64,000 bases of DNA. Source: Nitrosovibrio tenuis (lineage in GTDB: Bacteria > Pseudomonadota > Gammaproteobacteria > Burkholderiales > Nitrosomonadaceae). Positions 18,110 to 27,624 of this stretch are shown here, piece by piece (positions within the stretch are counted from its first letter, which is position 1; the number at the start of each line of letters is the position of its first letter). Under the pieces are notes generated by a model that was given only the letters and a program-made list of their open reading frames with translations, searched no databases and was not told the DNA's origin. The translations under genes and the position numbers were made by a program. The stretch lies in NCBI RefSeq assembly GCF_900109785.1, contig NZ_FOBH01000003.1, forward strand, positions 346,690 through 410,689, read 5' to 3'.

Positions 18110-20098
18110 ATGAAGAAACCGATCAGCCGGATTCTTGTCATCAACGACGAGAAACTGATATTGAGGGAACTCATCAAGGGATTGAATGCTGCCGCCAAGT
18201 CTCTGGAAAATCCGTTGGGTATCACTTTTAGTGGCGTTACCACGGCACGCGAAGCGCTGCAAACCATCCAGGATGACGGCGACATCCAGTCGGTGGTGGT
18301 GGACGATACGTTGTACACGCTGGATACGCCGAAAAACGGCGGAAAAGGTTCGCGCAACCTGCAAATGTCGGCGTTAAAGCTGGTGCAGGAAATCAACCGG
18401 TTCCGTCCTGAATTGGATATATACATCCTGATCGCGCAGGAGAAAGAGGATGAAGTAGTGGATGCGCTCTTTTCCGAGACTGTTGATGGTTATTTCTACC
18501 GGGAAGAGCGGGATTACCGCGGCATGTATCGCATCCTCAATGCTCAGCTTCAGGAAAAAGCGCGTACGCCCTTCTACGATCAGCTCAAAAATTATGTATT
18601 GATGGCAAAGGATGCCTGGCATACGCCCGGGCATTCTTCTGGCGACTCGGTCCGCGATAGCCCTTGGGCCAGCGATTTTTATCACTTCGTGGGCGAGCAT
18701 ATTTTTCGCGCCGACTTGTCAGTGTCGGTGCCCATGCTCGATTCGCTGATGGAGCCTTCCGGGGTGATCGCAGAAGCACAAAAGATTGCGGCAAAAGCAT
18801 TTGGCGCGCGCCGCACCTTCTTTGCGACAAATGGCACCTCCACCGCCAACAAGGTTATATTCCAGACGCTGCTCGCCCCAGGCGAGAAGCTGTTACTGGA
18901 CAGAAACTGCCACAAATCGGTGCACCATGGGGTCGTGCTGTCTGGCGCCTATCCGATTTATCTTGATTCGTCGGTAAACAAAAAATTCAGCATTTACGGG
19001 CCGGTACCAAAACAGACCCTGCTTGAGGCAATTGAAGAACATTCGGATGCACAGGCACTGATACTCACCAGTTGTACATACGATGGCCTGCGTTACGATC
19101 TGCCGCCAATCATTACGGCGGCTCATGCAAAAGGCATAAAAGTTATCATCGACGAAGCATGGTACGCCTTCGCCCGGTTTCACCCTGCTTTCCGTCCAAC
19201 TGCGATGGAGGCGGGTGCGGATTATGCCACCCAGAGCACGCACAAGGTGTTGTCGGCTTTTTCGCAATCCAGCATGATCCACATCAACGATCCCGACTTC
19301 AATGAGCACCTCTTTCGGGAAAATTTCAACATGCATACTTCCACCAGCCCGCAGTACAGCATGATTGCGAGCCTCGACGTGGCACGCAAGCAGGCGATGA
19401 TGGAAGGGTACAAGCTGCTTTCGCGCACTCTGGAGCTGGCGAAGGAAGTACGCGCTCAGATCAATTCCACCGGTGTTTTCAAGGTATTGGATCTTCCTGA
19501 TCTGCTGCCCGACGAAGTCAAGTCGGACAATATCCAGCTCGATTTCACCAAGGTGACTGTGGATATCTCCCGCTGCGGTTTTACAGTCGAGGATTTAATC
19601 CGCGAATTGTTCGAGCGATATAACATTCAGGTGGAAAAATCCACGTTCAATACCCTTACCTTGCTTCTCACCATCGGCACCACCCGTAGCAAAGTTTCGC
19701 GTCTCTATGACGCGCTCATGCGCATCGCGCGGGAAGGCCGCGCGCCTCGCAGGTTATATCGGATACCTGAGATTCCGCGTTTTACCGAGCTCAAATACCT
19801 GCCGCGTGACGCATATTATTGCGGCGGTGAGCTGATGCCGCTGCTGGACGAGCAGGAACGGCTGAATGATGAGCTGAATGGCAGAGTATGCGCGGATCAA
19901 ATCACGCCGTACCCGCCTGGCATACCCGTGCTGGTTCCGGGACAGGCCATCACGGACGAGGTCGTGCAGTATCTGGTGGGTATGTTGCGTTCGCAAAAAC
20001 GTGTTGAAGTGCACGGAATCGTTTACGATGGCTACCTGCCATGCTTGAGATTGCTGACCGCTGCCGAGGAAAAAGGCTTGAAAAAGCTGGTCAAATAG
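18110..20098 (+). CDS. Orn/Lys/Arg decarboxylase, class I (fold type I PLP enzyme)
   Basis: A 662-residue PLP enzyme that removes CO2 from ornithine, lysine or arginine to give putrescine, cadaverine or agmatine. It has an N-terminal receiver-like wing domain (about 1-130), then the large domain with WHTPGHS and the Schiff-base lysine K379 in QSTHKVLSAF, and the C-terminal domain (APRRLYRIPEIPRF onward). Which amino acid is used cannot be settled from sequence alone. The neighbouring argD suggests a link to ornithine/arginine metabolism. The gene and argD together are bracketed by inverted family B elements. Confidence 0.9.
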   Translation: MKKPISRILVINDEKLILRELIKGLNAAAKSLENPLGITFSGVTTAREALQTIQDDGDIQSVVVDDTLYTLDTPKNGGKGSRNLQMSALKLVQEINRFRPELDIYILIAQEKEDEVVDALFSETVDGYFYREERDYRGMYRILNAQLQEKARTPFYDQLKNYVLMAKDAWHTPGHSSGDSVRDSPWASDFYHFVGEHIFRADLSVSVPMLDSLMEPSGVIAEAQKIAAKAFGARRTFFATNGTSTANKVIFQTLLAPGEKLLLDRNCHKSVHHGVVLSGAYPIYLDSSVNKKFSIYGPVPKQTLLEAIEEHSDAQALILTSCTYDGLRYDLPPIITAAHAKGIKVIIDEAWYAFARFHPAFRPTAMEAGADYATQSTHKVLSAFSQSSMIHINDPDFNEHLFRENFNMHTSTSPQYSMIASLDVARKQAMMEGYKLLSRTLELAKEVRAQINSTGVFKVLDLPDLLPDEVKSDNIQLDFTKVTVDISRCGFTVEDLIRELFERYNIQVEKSTFNTLTLLLTIGTTRSKVSRLYDALMRIAREGRAPRRLYRIPEIPRFTELKYLPRDAYYCGGELMPLLDEQERLNDELNGRVCADQITPYPPGIPVLVPGQAITDEVVQYLVGMLRSQKRVEVHGIVYDGYLPCLRLLTAAEEKGLKKLVK

Positions 20099-20136
20099 GT
20101 AAAGATAACGAATGCATGATAAATCATTATCGGCGC

Positions 20137-20156
20137 ACGGCGGCTCATGCCGCCGT
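20137..20156 (+). terminator. Hairpin after the decarboxylase gene
   Basis: Perfect 8-bp stem ACGGCGGC/GCCGCCGT with a TCAT loop, 39 bases after the stop. The T-run is weak (CCTGCATTTT), so termination may be partial. Confidence 0.5.
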
Positions 20157-20300
20157 CCTGCATTTTGACCCCCAAAAACCTCTTTAAGAGCAGCCTTTCG
20201 GGCAGGCGTACACAGGAAATTTTTAGGCGCGACCTTTATCACGTAAGTAATAAGATTTTCCTGAGCAATAACGTCACGAGTCCATATCTGTAGAGATGCT

Positions 20301-21473
20301 ATGTCAAACCTGATGAACACCTACCTCCGGCTACCCGTCACGTTTACGAAGGGGGAGGGCGTGTGGCTGTGGGACGAAGGAGGCAAGCGGTATCTTGATG
20401 CCCTTGCGGGGGTTGCGGTATGCGGTCTGGGCCATTGTCACCCAAAGCTTGTCAGGGCAATTTGCAACCAGGCGGGTACGCTTATCCATACGTCCAATCT
20501 TTACCATATTGGCAAGCAGGAAAAGCTGGCTAGCAGGCTGGCGGCTTTGTCAGGAATGGATAATGCATTTTTCTGCAATTCGGGCGCGGAAGCAAACGAA
20601 GCCGCAATCAAGCTGGCAAGGCTGTACGGTCATGGAAAAAACATAGATTTGCCCACCATCATTGTGATGGAAAAATCATTCCACGGCCGTACCATGGCGA
20701 CCTTGACAGCAAGTGGCAATCGCAAGGTACAGGCCGGTTTCGAACCCTTGCTGACGGGCTTCGCCCGAGTTCCATACAATGACCTGGAAGCAGTATCACA
20801 AGTCGCGGTTCACAATAAAAATGTTGTAGCCATACTGGTGGAGCCATACCAGGGGGAAGGCGGCGTTAACGTGCCTGAGGCAAATTATTTGCAGGGCTTG
20901 CGCCATCTTTGTGATCAGAATGGCTGGTTGCTTATGCTCGACGAGGTGCAGTGCGGGATAGGTCGGAGCGGCAAATGGTTCGCTTTCCAGCACAGCGGCA
21001 TCGTTCCCGATGTGATAACCCTGGCGAAAGGCCTGGGCTCAGGTGTGCCCATCGGTGCGTGTCTTGCGAAGGGCATTGCAGCGGACGTATTCAAGCCCGG
21101 TAACCATGCCTCCACGTTTGGGGGAAATCCGCTGGCCTGTACCGCTGCGCTGACGACGCTCGAGGTAATCGAGGAAGAGGATCTGCTGAGAAACGCGCTG
21201 GAACTGGGCGATTTCATGCGTATGATGTTTAAAGCGCAACTGGCAGGCCTGCCGGATATCAACCAAATTCGAGGCCAGGGATTGATGATAGGCATTGAAC
21301 TTTCCAGGCCCTGTGGTGACCTGGTACGGGAGGCCTTAAGACAAGGACTCCTGATCAATGTGACCTCGGACAGGGTGGTGCGCCTGTTACCGCCCCTTGT
21401 CATGCAACGAAGCGAGGCAGAGCAGGTAGTAAATATGTTGTCTGCCTTAATCAGGAAGTTTCTGCTGGCCTGA
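20301..21473 (+). CDS. argD: Acetylornithine aminotransferase
   Basis: A 390-residue class III PLP aminotransferase that makes N-acetylornithine in arginine synthesis; many also act as succinyldiaminopimelate aminotransferase. The PLP lysine is K243 in TLAKGLGSGVPIGA; other marks are NSGAEANEAAIKLAR and DEVQCGIGRSGKWFA. Start ATG at 20301. It precedes argF and argG, but a 386-bp repeat element begins two bases after its stop and separates them. Confidence 0.96.
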   Translation: MSNLMNTYLRLPVTFTKGEGVWLWDEGGKRYLDALAGVAVCGLGHCHPKLVRAICNQAGTLIHTSNLYHIGKQEKLASRLAALSGMDNAFFCNSGAEANEAAIKLARLYGHGKNIDLPTIIVMEKSFHGRTMATLTASGNRKVQAGFEPLLTGFARVPYNDLEAVSQVAVHNKNVVAILVEPYQGEGGVNVPEANYLQGLRHLCDQNGWLLMLDEVQCGIGRSGKWFAFQHSGIVPDVITLAKGLGSGVPIGACLAKGIAADVFKPGNHASTFGGNPLACTAALTTLEVIEEEDLLRNALELGDFMRMMFKAQLAGLPDINQIRGQGLMIGIELSRPCGDLVREALRQGLLINVTSDRVVRLLPPLVMQRSEAEQVVNMLSALIRKFLLA

Positions 21474-21474
21474 A

Positions 21475-21860
21475 CCTAAATCCGACAGTTGACCGCTCAT
21501 TTTTCAGTTTAGGACTGTGAGCCACAAGGATTTTTATAATATTTGGCCTTCACCTTTTTGGTGAGTTCGCTACAGGATGGATAGTACGTTTTTGAGTCAC
21601 ATGGCTGCGTTGCAACTCCTTGGAATGGGAGCGCCCCAAAGCGTTGCCCGAGGGGCCCCACGAAGGGGGAATCGGGCAGCGGCGGGGATGCCGCGGCCGC
21701 GCTTATGGATACTGGGGCGCCCGGCATCCCACTGCGGGGTCGCATCTTCCTGCGGAAGGCACTGCTCCGTCCCGCGCGGTCGTGCCATTCCGCGTGGTTG
21801 CGCCTTGCCCTGCATCCCAAAAACTGCACACTCCACCCCGTCCAACTGCCGGATTTAGAT
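21475..21860. mobile_element. MITE-like element, family B copy 2, with GC-rich insert
   Basis: A 386-bp element with ends ACCTAAATCCGACAGTTG and (reverse complement) CTAAATCCGGCAGTTG. Bases 21540-21625 match family B copy 1. The rest (about 21625-21800) is a very GC-rich module that, read on the minus strand, resembles the interior of family A copy 1 (about 3448-3610): both contain GAGCAGTGCCTTCC, then an ATCCATAAGCG segment and a GCATCCCC segment. Overlapping frames in all six phases reflect high GC, not genes. Confidence 0.78.
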
Positions 21861-21956
21861 TGAAGCAGCGTCCAATCGCCGAAAGCGGATCGTGAAGCAT
21901 TTTTCTCGATTCATGTTTTGTAGAAGCGGGCTCATCGATCGTTAGTTCACGAATTT

Positions 21957-22877
21957 ATGCAAATCAAGCATTTTTTACAGTTTAACGATTTTTGCCGGGA
22001 GGAATTCGAGTATCTATTCGAGCGCACGCGCTGGATCAAACATGAGTTCAAGCACTACCGGCGCTATTGGCCATTGGAAGACCGCACCCTGGCAATGATT
22101 TTCGATAAACATTCAACGCGTACGCGATTGTCGTTTGAAGCGGGCATGCACCAACTGGGGGGCGCGGCGATCTATCTCTCGACACGGGATACTCAACTGG
22201 GGCGTGGCGAACCTGTGGAAGATGCGGCCCGTGTCATTTCCCGAATGGTGGATATAGTCATGATTCGTACTTATGAACATGACATTATCAGGCGTTTCGC
22301 TGCCCATTCACGGGTCCCTGTGATCAATGGATTGACCGACGAATACCACCCCTGCCAGATCATGGGTGATATTTTTACCTTTATTGAGCAACGCGGGGAC
22401 ATCTCAGGCAAGACCATCGCCTGGATAGGCGATTCGAACAACGTTTGCAATACCTGGCTCCAGGCGGCCGAAGTGTTCGATTTCAACGTCCACGTCTCAA
22501 CGCCGCCCGGTTATGAAGTCGAGCCGGAACGTGCCGGACTTTATGGCACCGATCATTATGAGGAATTTTCCGATCCGCATGACGCGGTGAAGGACGCAGA
22601 TCTCGTTACTACCGATGTTTGGACCAGTATGGGCTTCGAATCGGAAACCGAGGAGCGAAAAAAACATTTTGCCAATTTTCGGGTTGATCCGGAAATGATG
22701 GCTTGTGCCAAGGCGGATACGCTGTTCATGCACTGCCTGCCCGCTCATCGGGGGGAAGAAGTGGCAGCGGAGGTCATTGATGGTCCGCAATCGATCGTAT
22801 GGGAAGAAGCCGAGAACCGGCTGCATACACAGAAGGCGCTTATCGAATATTTATTGTTGGGAAAGATAAGAGCATAA
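21957..22877 (+). CDS. argF: Ornithine carbamoyltransferase
   Basis: A 306-residue enzyme that joins carbamoyl phosphate and ornithine to form citrulline. Carbamoyl phosphate motif STRTR (KHSTRTRLSFE), HPCQ (DEYHPCQIMGDI) and the ornithine/catalytic motif HCLPAHRGEE are all intact. Start ATG at 21957. It is followed 57 bases later by argG on the same strand. Confidence 0.97.
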   Translation: MQIKHFLQFNDFCREEFEYLFERTRWIKHEFKHYRRYWPLEDRTLAMIFDKHSTRTRLSFEAGMHQLGGAAIYLSTRDTQLGRGEPVEDAARVISRMVDIVMIRTYEHDIIRRFAAHSRVPVINGLTDEYHPCQIMGDIFTFIEQRGDISGKTIAWIGDSNNVCNTWLQAAEVFDFNVHVSTPPGYEVEPERAGLYGTDHYEEFSDPHDAVKDADLVTTDVWTSMGFESETEERKKHFANFRVDPEMMACAKADTLFMHCLPAHRGEEVAAEVIDGPQSIVWEEAENRLHTQKALIEYLLLGKIRA

Positions 22878-22934
22878 AACGTAAAGCTATATCCCAAAGT
22901 ACGCAGTTCATGCATTTTTATCAATGAGTCAAAC

Positions 22935-24179
22935 ATGAGAAAAGCAAAAAAAGCCGATGGCGCTGAAGTCAAGAAAGTCGTTCTGGCATTTTCCGGCGGC
23001 TTGGATACCTCCGTCATTCTGAAATGGTTACAGGATACTTACCAGTGTGAGATCGTCACTTTCACCGCGGACATTGGTCAGGGGGAGGAAGTCGAGCCGG
23101 CGCGCGCCAAGGCCCGGCAGTTGGGAGTGAAGGAAATCTTCATCGAAGATCTGCGCGAAGAATTCGTACGCGATTTTGTTTTTCCCATGTTTCGTGCCAA
23201 TACCATTTATGAAGGCGAATATCTGCTGGGTACCAGTATCGCACGTCCGCTGATTGCCAAACGCCAGATCGAGATCGCCCGAAAAACTAAAGCAGATGCG
23301 GTCGCACATGGGGCCACTGGCAAGGGCAATGATCAGGTGCGCTTTGAGCTTGGCTATTACGCGTTGCAACCCGATATACGGGTCATTGCGCCATGGCGTG
23401 AGTGGGATCTTACTTCCCGGGAAAAGCTCCTGAAATACGCGGAACAGCATGGCATTCCGGTGGAAATGAAGAAAAAGGGCGGTTCACCTTATAGCATGGA
23501 TGCCAATCTGCTGCATATTTCCTACGAGGGGCGCATCCTGGAAGACCCTGCGCAGGAACCTGAAGAATCAATGTGGCGATGGAGCGTTTCCCCGGAAAAG
23601 GCACCCGACCAGGCGGAATACCTCGATCTTGAATTCAAGCAGGGTGACATTGTGGCCCTGAACGGAAAGAAACTTCCACCCGCTCGCGTTCTCGCCAAGC
23701 TCAATCAGTTGGGCGGCAGGCATGGGGTGGGACGTCTCGATCTTGTCGAGAACCGCTATGTGGGCATGAAATCCAGGGGATGTTACGAGACGCCTGGTGG
23801 CGCGATCATGTTGCGCGCTCACCGGGCAATCGAATCCATCACGCTCGACCGGGAAGTGGCTCACCTGAAGGATGAGTGGATGCCGCGTTATGCCGAGCTG
23901 ATTTACAACGGTTATTGGTGGAGCCCCGAGCGCAGGATGATGCAGACGATGATTGACGCATCCCAGGCGCATGTGAACGGCTGGGTACGCGTGAAACTCT
24001 ACAAAGGCAACGTTATTGTGGTCGGGCGTGATTCAAAAACAGATTCGCTGTTCGATCCTCACATTGCCACCTTTGAGGACGACAAAGGCGCGTATAACCA
24101 GGCTGATGCGGAAGGATTCATCAAGCTGAATGCGCTACGGATGCGTATTGCCGCCAACTTGAAAAAGCGAAATAAATAG
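22935..24179 (+). CDS. argG: Argininosuccinate synthase
   Basis: A 414-residue enzyme that condenses citrulline and aspartate using ATP. The ATP-binding P-loop is [12 protein letters not shown], and [14 protein letters not shown] and [13 protein letters not shown] are standard family signatures. About ten extra N-terminal residues ([11 protein letters not shown]) precede the usual start of the domain. Likely co-transcribed with argF. Confidence 0.97.
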   Translation: MRKAKKADGAEVKKVVLAFSGGLDTSVILKWLQDTYQCEIVTFTADIGQGEEVEPARAKARQLGVKEIFIEDLREEFVRDFVFPMFRANTIYEGEYLLGTSIARPLIAKRQIEIARKTKADAVAHGATGKGNDQVRFELGYYALQPDIRVIAPWREWDLTSREKLLKYAEQHGIPVEMKKKGGSPYSMDANLLHISYEGRILEDPAQEPEESMWRWSVSPEKAPDQAEYLDLEFKQGDIVALNGKKLPPARVLAKLNQLGGRHGVGRLDLVENRYVGMKSRGCYETPGGAIMLRAHRAIESITLDREVAHLKDEWMPRYAELIYNGYWWSPERRMMQTMIDASQAHVNGWVRVKLYKGNVIVVGRDSKTDSLFDPHIATFEDDKGAYNQADAEGFIKLNALRMRIAANLKKRNK

Positions 24180-24200
24180 CGCTAACGAGATAGAGGTGTC

Positions 24201-24280
24201 CTTTAGTCCAAGTTAGTCCAAGTTAATCCAAGTTAGTCCAGGTTAGTCCAGGTTAGTCCAAGTTGATCCAGGCTAGACCA
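24201..24280 (+). repeat. Eight-copy 10-bp tandem repeat upstream of yajQ
   Basis: Eight consecutive decamers with consensus AGTTAGTCCA; most units differ by one or two bases, the last two more. The array starts 21 bases after argG and ends 20 bases before the yajQ start codon. The period equals about one turn of the helix. Confidence 0.9.
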
Positions 24281-24300
24281 AGTGATTCAGGAGAGTGCCC

Positions 24301-24786
24301 ATGCCGTCATTCGACATCGTTTCGGAAGTGGATAAACAAGAAGTCAGAAATGCGGTTGACCAGGTAAACAAGGAAGTCAACACGCGCTTTGATTTCAAAG
24401 GATCGGATGCGCGCGTGGAGCAGGCGGATTACATCCTGACCGTTTTTGCAGATGATGAATTCAAGCTGGGCCAAATACTGGACATCCTCATGGTCAAGCT
24501 TGCCAAGCGTAACGTTGACGTACGATGCCTGGACAAGGGGCAAGTAGAAAAAATCAGCGGAAACAAGGTCAAACAACAGGTCACGATTAAAACAGGGGTT
24601 GAAAGCGAGTTGGCAAAGAAGATTATCAGGCTCATCAAGGATAGCAAACTCAAGGTTCAGGGCGGCATACAGGGGGACGCGGTGCGCGTTTCCGGGGCGA
24701 AGCGCGATACTTTACAGGAAGCCATACAGCTGGTTAAAAAATCCATCACCGAATTTCCGCTCCAGTTCCAGAATTTTCGGGACTGA
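24301..24786 (+). CDS. YajQ-family cyclic-di-GMP-binding protein
   Basis: A 161-residue UPF0234/YajQ protein ([34 protein letters not shown]). It has two ferredoxin-like domains. In Xanthomonas and Pseudomonas, members bind cyclic-di-GMP and act as transcription co-factors; older work links it to nucleotide or RNA binding. The ATG at 24301 is preferred over the GTG two codons earlier, and CAGGAG precedes it. A 10-bp tandem repeat fills its upstream region. Confidence 0.92.
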   Translation: MPSFDIVSEVDKQEVRNAVDQVNKEVNTRFDFKGSDARVEQADYILTVFADDEFKLGQILDILMVKLAKRNVDVRCLDKGQVEKISGNKVKQQVTIKTGVESELAKKIIRLIKDSKLKVQGGIQGDAVRVSGAKRDTLQEAIQLVKKSITEFPLQFQNFRD

Positions 24787-24880
24787 CTCGCAGCCTCTAG
24801 TCTGCGACGGACGCCTCATCAGCCGGGTTTCAAATAAGAACCCCTCGTCTTTTCAGCGGAAGCGGGAAGACAGGAGTCTT

Positions 24881-25585
24881 TCAACTCTCTAGTCCGGAAA
24901 TCCATTTCTCGTACAAGCGACCAGCAACCTTGTTCAATGCCGGCACTCGCTCGGCTAAATTCGCCTGTATCGCCTCCACGGACTGTACCGATGGACCAAG
25001 GTTCGTGGCGATTTCTTCAGCCCCGATAGCGCACCAGGTTCTCACCATTTCATCCGTCATCTCGACGTGGCATTGCAGCGCCAAATGGATGTCCAGCGCG
25101 AACGCCTGATTTTTGCAATAAGGGCTGGAAAGCAGATGGGTTGCGTCTTCTGGAATAGTGAAGACCTCGCCATGCCAATGAAAGGCATTGAAGTTTAAAA
25201 ACTCGCCGAACCATGTGCGCGCGATGGGATTACCGGCGACACTGACTTCACCCCAGCCGATTTCCCTGACTGGACCGTTACTTACAGTTCCTCCCAACGC
25301 CTTCGCCATCAATTGGCCACCGAGACAATGACCCAGCACCGGAACATTGTTCACCACCGCCTGACGGATCAATTCAAGCGCTGGCGCGATCCACGGCAAA
25401 TCGTCATTTACGCTCATGGGTCCACCCATGAACACCAGTCCGCTGAATGGATCGAGGGTTGAAGGCACTTCCTCGCCCGCATCGATTTTGACGAGCTGCC
25501 ATGGAATGGAATGGAGATCAAGAAAGGTGGCGAAATAACCCGGACCTTCAATGGGAAAATGCCTAAAGATTGCCACCGGTTTCAT
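24881..25585 (-). CDS. Class I glutamine amidotransferase-like protein
   Basis: A 234-residue GATase1-domain protein related to the amidotransferase part of GMP synthase. The catalytic triad is complete: C87 in VLGHCLGGQ, H173 and E175 in LQCHVEMTDE. No synthetase domain is attached, so it belongs to the stand-alone group whose substrate (for example a gamma-glutamyl compound) is often unknown. Start is the ATG at 25585, preceded by GGAAG; a 76-codon extension upstream is not credible. It follows the fecR-like gene on the same strand with a gap of about 190 bases. Confidence 0.87.
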   Translation of the reverse strand: MKPVAIFRHFPIEGPGYFATFLDLHSIPWQLVKIDAGEEVPSTLDPFSGLVFMGGPMSVNDDLPWIAPALELIRQAVVNNVPVLGHCLGGQLMAKALGGTVSNGPVREIGWGEVSVAGNPIARTWFGEFLNFNAFHWHGEVFTIPEDATHLLSSPYCKNQAFALDIHLALQCHVEMTDEMVRTWCAIGAEEIATNLGPSVQSVEAIQANLAERVPALNKVAGRLYEKWISGLES

Positions 25586-25772
25586 GCGTCTTACCTTCCA
25601 GATTAACTTTTTGTAATAGGCTTGGGAACGCACTTTGCTTCCGGCAATACCGCAGCTAAAAAACAAATGCTGAGCCAGGGCATCGGAAATCAGAAGGTAC
25701 GCATGGGACCGAGCAGCTGTGTGCAGAATGATCCATAGGCACGGGACTGTGGCAGCGTAGGAAGGTGATACG

Positions 25773-26369
25773 CTATTTATTGACTCGCCAGGGAGCCACC
25801 TCTGCTTCGGCAATCATTTTATGCCCGGTGACGCGCGTGCCGTCAAAATCCGCCCGCTCACGCGAGCTGACCAGATACGTTCCAGCCTCCACCTGAATTT
25901 CAACCTGCCCCTCGGCCACCGCGACGCTGCCGCCGTCTGCCTGCTTCCTGATACTGAAACGTGTGCCGATATCCTTGATGTACGTTGTACCTACCTTCAC
26001 TTGCAGTTTGTCGGCGCTTTTACTTTTGATGTCAAAGTAAGCATTTCCCCGCAGCAATTCGATTCGTGGAGGCTCGGTATTGGTGACAGTAACGGTGCTG
26101 TCGGTATCAAGGCTGATGTCGATGTCCGGTGTTGCCGTTATGGTCAGGCGCTGTCCCGGTATCGTTTGGTGAAGCCGGGTCGCCGTCGGCTTCGCGATGA
26201 ACCATGACGCGAAGCCTAAAGACACGGCCGCAACGACTATGGAACAATGCACAAAAAAACGCGACCAACTGAAGGCGTGCGTTTTCGATGTGCTGGGGGG
26301 AGTGGGAGTTTTGGGTGAATGCATCGGCATGCGAAAGCGTAAGCGATACACAATCAGACCATCAGGCAT
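25773..26369 (-). CDS. Short FecR-like membrane protein
   Basis: A 198-residue protein with a single transmembrane segment (about 37-60) and a periplasmic FecR domain (about 70-185: GQRLTITATPDIDISLDTDS, LRGNAYFDIKSKS, GTRFSIRKQADGGSVAVAEGQVEI). FecR proteins pass TonB-dependent receptor signals to ECF sigma factors. This one lacks the N-terminal DUF4880 anti-sigma part and ends at EVAPWRVNK, where full proteins continue with a C-terminal STN-interacting region. No sigma factor or receptor gene is adjacent. Start could be 26369 (GGAAA upstream), 26330 or 26324. It closes the tonB-exbB-exbD run. Confidence 0.75.
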   Translation of the reverse strand: MPDGLIVYRLRFRMPMHSPKTPTPPSTSKTHAFSWSRFFVHCSIVVAAVSLGFASWFIAKPTATRLHQTIPGQRLTITATPDIDISLDTDSTVTVTNTEPPRIELLRGNAYFDIKSKSADKLQVKVGTTYIKDIGTRFSIRKQADGGSVAVAEGQVEIQVEAGTYLVSSRERADFDGTRVTGHKMIAEAEVAPWRVNK

Positions 26370-26445
26370 TCATCAGGTTTCCGCAGGCGATCAATTTCCG
26401 GTGAGGAAAACTAAAGTCGCGTCGCTACAGAGCGCTACATAATGG

Positions 26446-26868
26446 CTACTGTTGGGAAGGATCGGTAACAAATCCAATTTTTACGAGCCCGGCTTTTGCC
26501 GCAATCGACATGGCGCGCGCCACATATTCATAATGAACATGTTTATCGGCGCGTATATGAAGCTCGATGTCCGGGTTTTCCTTTACGGATGCGGCAAAGC
26601 GCGGCGCCAACTGGTCCATGGTGACCGGTTCGCCATTCCAGTAAAGGCTGGCGTCATCGCGAAGGGCGAACTCGATATGATCCGGCTGAGTGATGTTCGG
26701 GCTGCTTGCTGCCTTTGGCAGATCGATTTTAACCGAGTGCGTAAGCAAAGGGGCCGTAATGATGAATATCACCAGCAGCACCAGCATGACATCGACCAGC
26801 GGCACTACATTGATTTCAGCCGTCGGGGTCTGACGATTATTGCCGCTATCCATGCTGCCGAATGCCAT
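26446..26868 (-). CDS. exbD: ExbD/TolR-family protein (copy 2)
   Basis: A 140-residue protein with one membrane helix containing the conserved Asp (INVVPLVDVMLVLLVIFII) and a periplasmic domain. It overlaps the end of exbB, so translation is coupled. It works with the adjacent ExbB and TonB to energise outer-membrane transport. Confidence 0.93.
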   Translation of the reverse strand: MAFGSMDSGNNRQTPTAEINVVPLVDVMLVLLVIFIITAPLLTHSVKIDLPKAASSPNITQPDHIEFALRDDASLYWNGEPVTMDQLAPRFAASVKENPDIELHIRADKHVHYEYVARAMSIAAKAGLVKIGFVTDPSQQ

Positions 26869-27620
26869 TATGATCTCCTTTCGCTCGGGGTGATCACCGG
26901 GGAAACGACCCGAAGTGCCCGTTCATCCCCAGCCGAGCTATTCGTTTTGGACCCAACGGCCACCAACACAAAGAGATCATGTGCAAAGGCGTCCAGGCGA
27001 GCCAGCCAGATGCGGTTGCGGCGTACAAACGTGTTATAGGCCAACACTGCGGGTATGGCCACGGCCAATCCGAGCGCCGTCATGATCAGGGCTTCACCCA
27101 CCGGGCCTGCAACTTTGTCCAGGGTGCCCTGCCCGGAGAGGCCGATTTGAACCAGCGCATGATAAATGCCCCACACCGTACCAAACAGGCCTATATAAGG
27201 AGCAGCCGAACCAGCTGAGGCTATCACCGTGAGACCATTTTCAACCCGGGTAGCCTCTTGGTCGAGGCCGTTGCGCAGGACGCGTGTAATGAACTCGCTT
27301 GCCCCGCCGGCTGCGGCAAGTTTCTGTAAACCATGTTTTTCAGAGTCCGCTGCAGCATTCATAGCCAGTCGCGCAAGCTGTGCAAACGCATTATCGTCAG
27401 CGCCTTCCTTTAGCGTCGAGTTTACTTCCTGCAACGAGTTTGCGCTCCAGAAACGCTTGAGAAAAGCGTCCGCCCGCCGTCCTGCCAGAAAATTGTTAAG
27501 ACCCTTGGTGAGTATGAGGTACCAGCTTGCCACCGAGAGTGCGAGCAGTAATGCCAGTACAGCGGTACCCACTCCATCGAGCTGAGTCAGGAAATGTGAG
27601 AATCCGAGGCCTTGTTCCAT
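26868..27620 (-). CDS. exbB: ExbB/TolQ proton-channel protein (copy 2)
   Basis: A 250-residue protein with three membrane segments (about 15-37, 135-158 and 175-198) and the channel motif LTVIASAGSAAPYIGLFGTVWGIYHAL. The start is the ATG at 27620 (MEQGLGFSHFL) with an AAGGAGA ribosome binding site; the frame runs on to 27686. It begins just after the tonB stop and overlaps exbD. Confidence 0.94.
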   Translation of the reverse strand: MEQGLGFSHFLTQLDGVGTAVLALLLALSVASWYLILTKGLNNFLAGRRADAFLKRFWSANSLQEVNSTLKEGADDNAFAQLARLAMNAAADSEKHGLQKLAAAGGASEFITRVLRNGLDQEATRVENGLTVIASAGSAAPYIGLFGTVWGIYHALVQIGLSGQGTLDKVAGPVGEALIMTALGLAVAIPAVLAYNTFVRRNRIWLARLDAFAHDLFVLVAVGSKTNSSAGDERALRVVSPVITPSERRS

Positions 27621-27624
27621 GAGA

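Noticed and set aside
21509..21900. Several overlapping frames on both strands
   Set aside because: They lie in the GC-rich repeat element, where stops are rare. Frames in every phase argue against coding.
24201..24280. Possible CRISPR-like array
   Set aside because: Ten-base units with no spacers and no cas genes. It is a plain tandem repeat.
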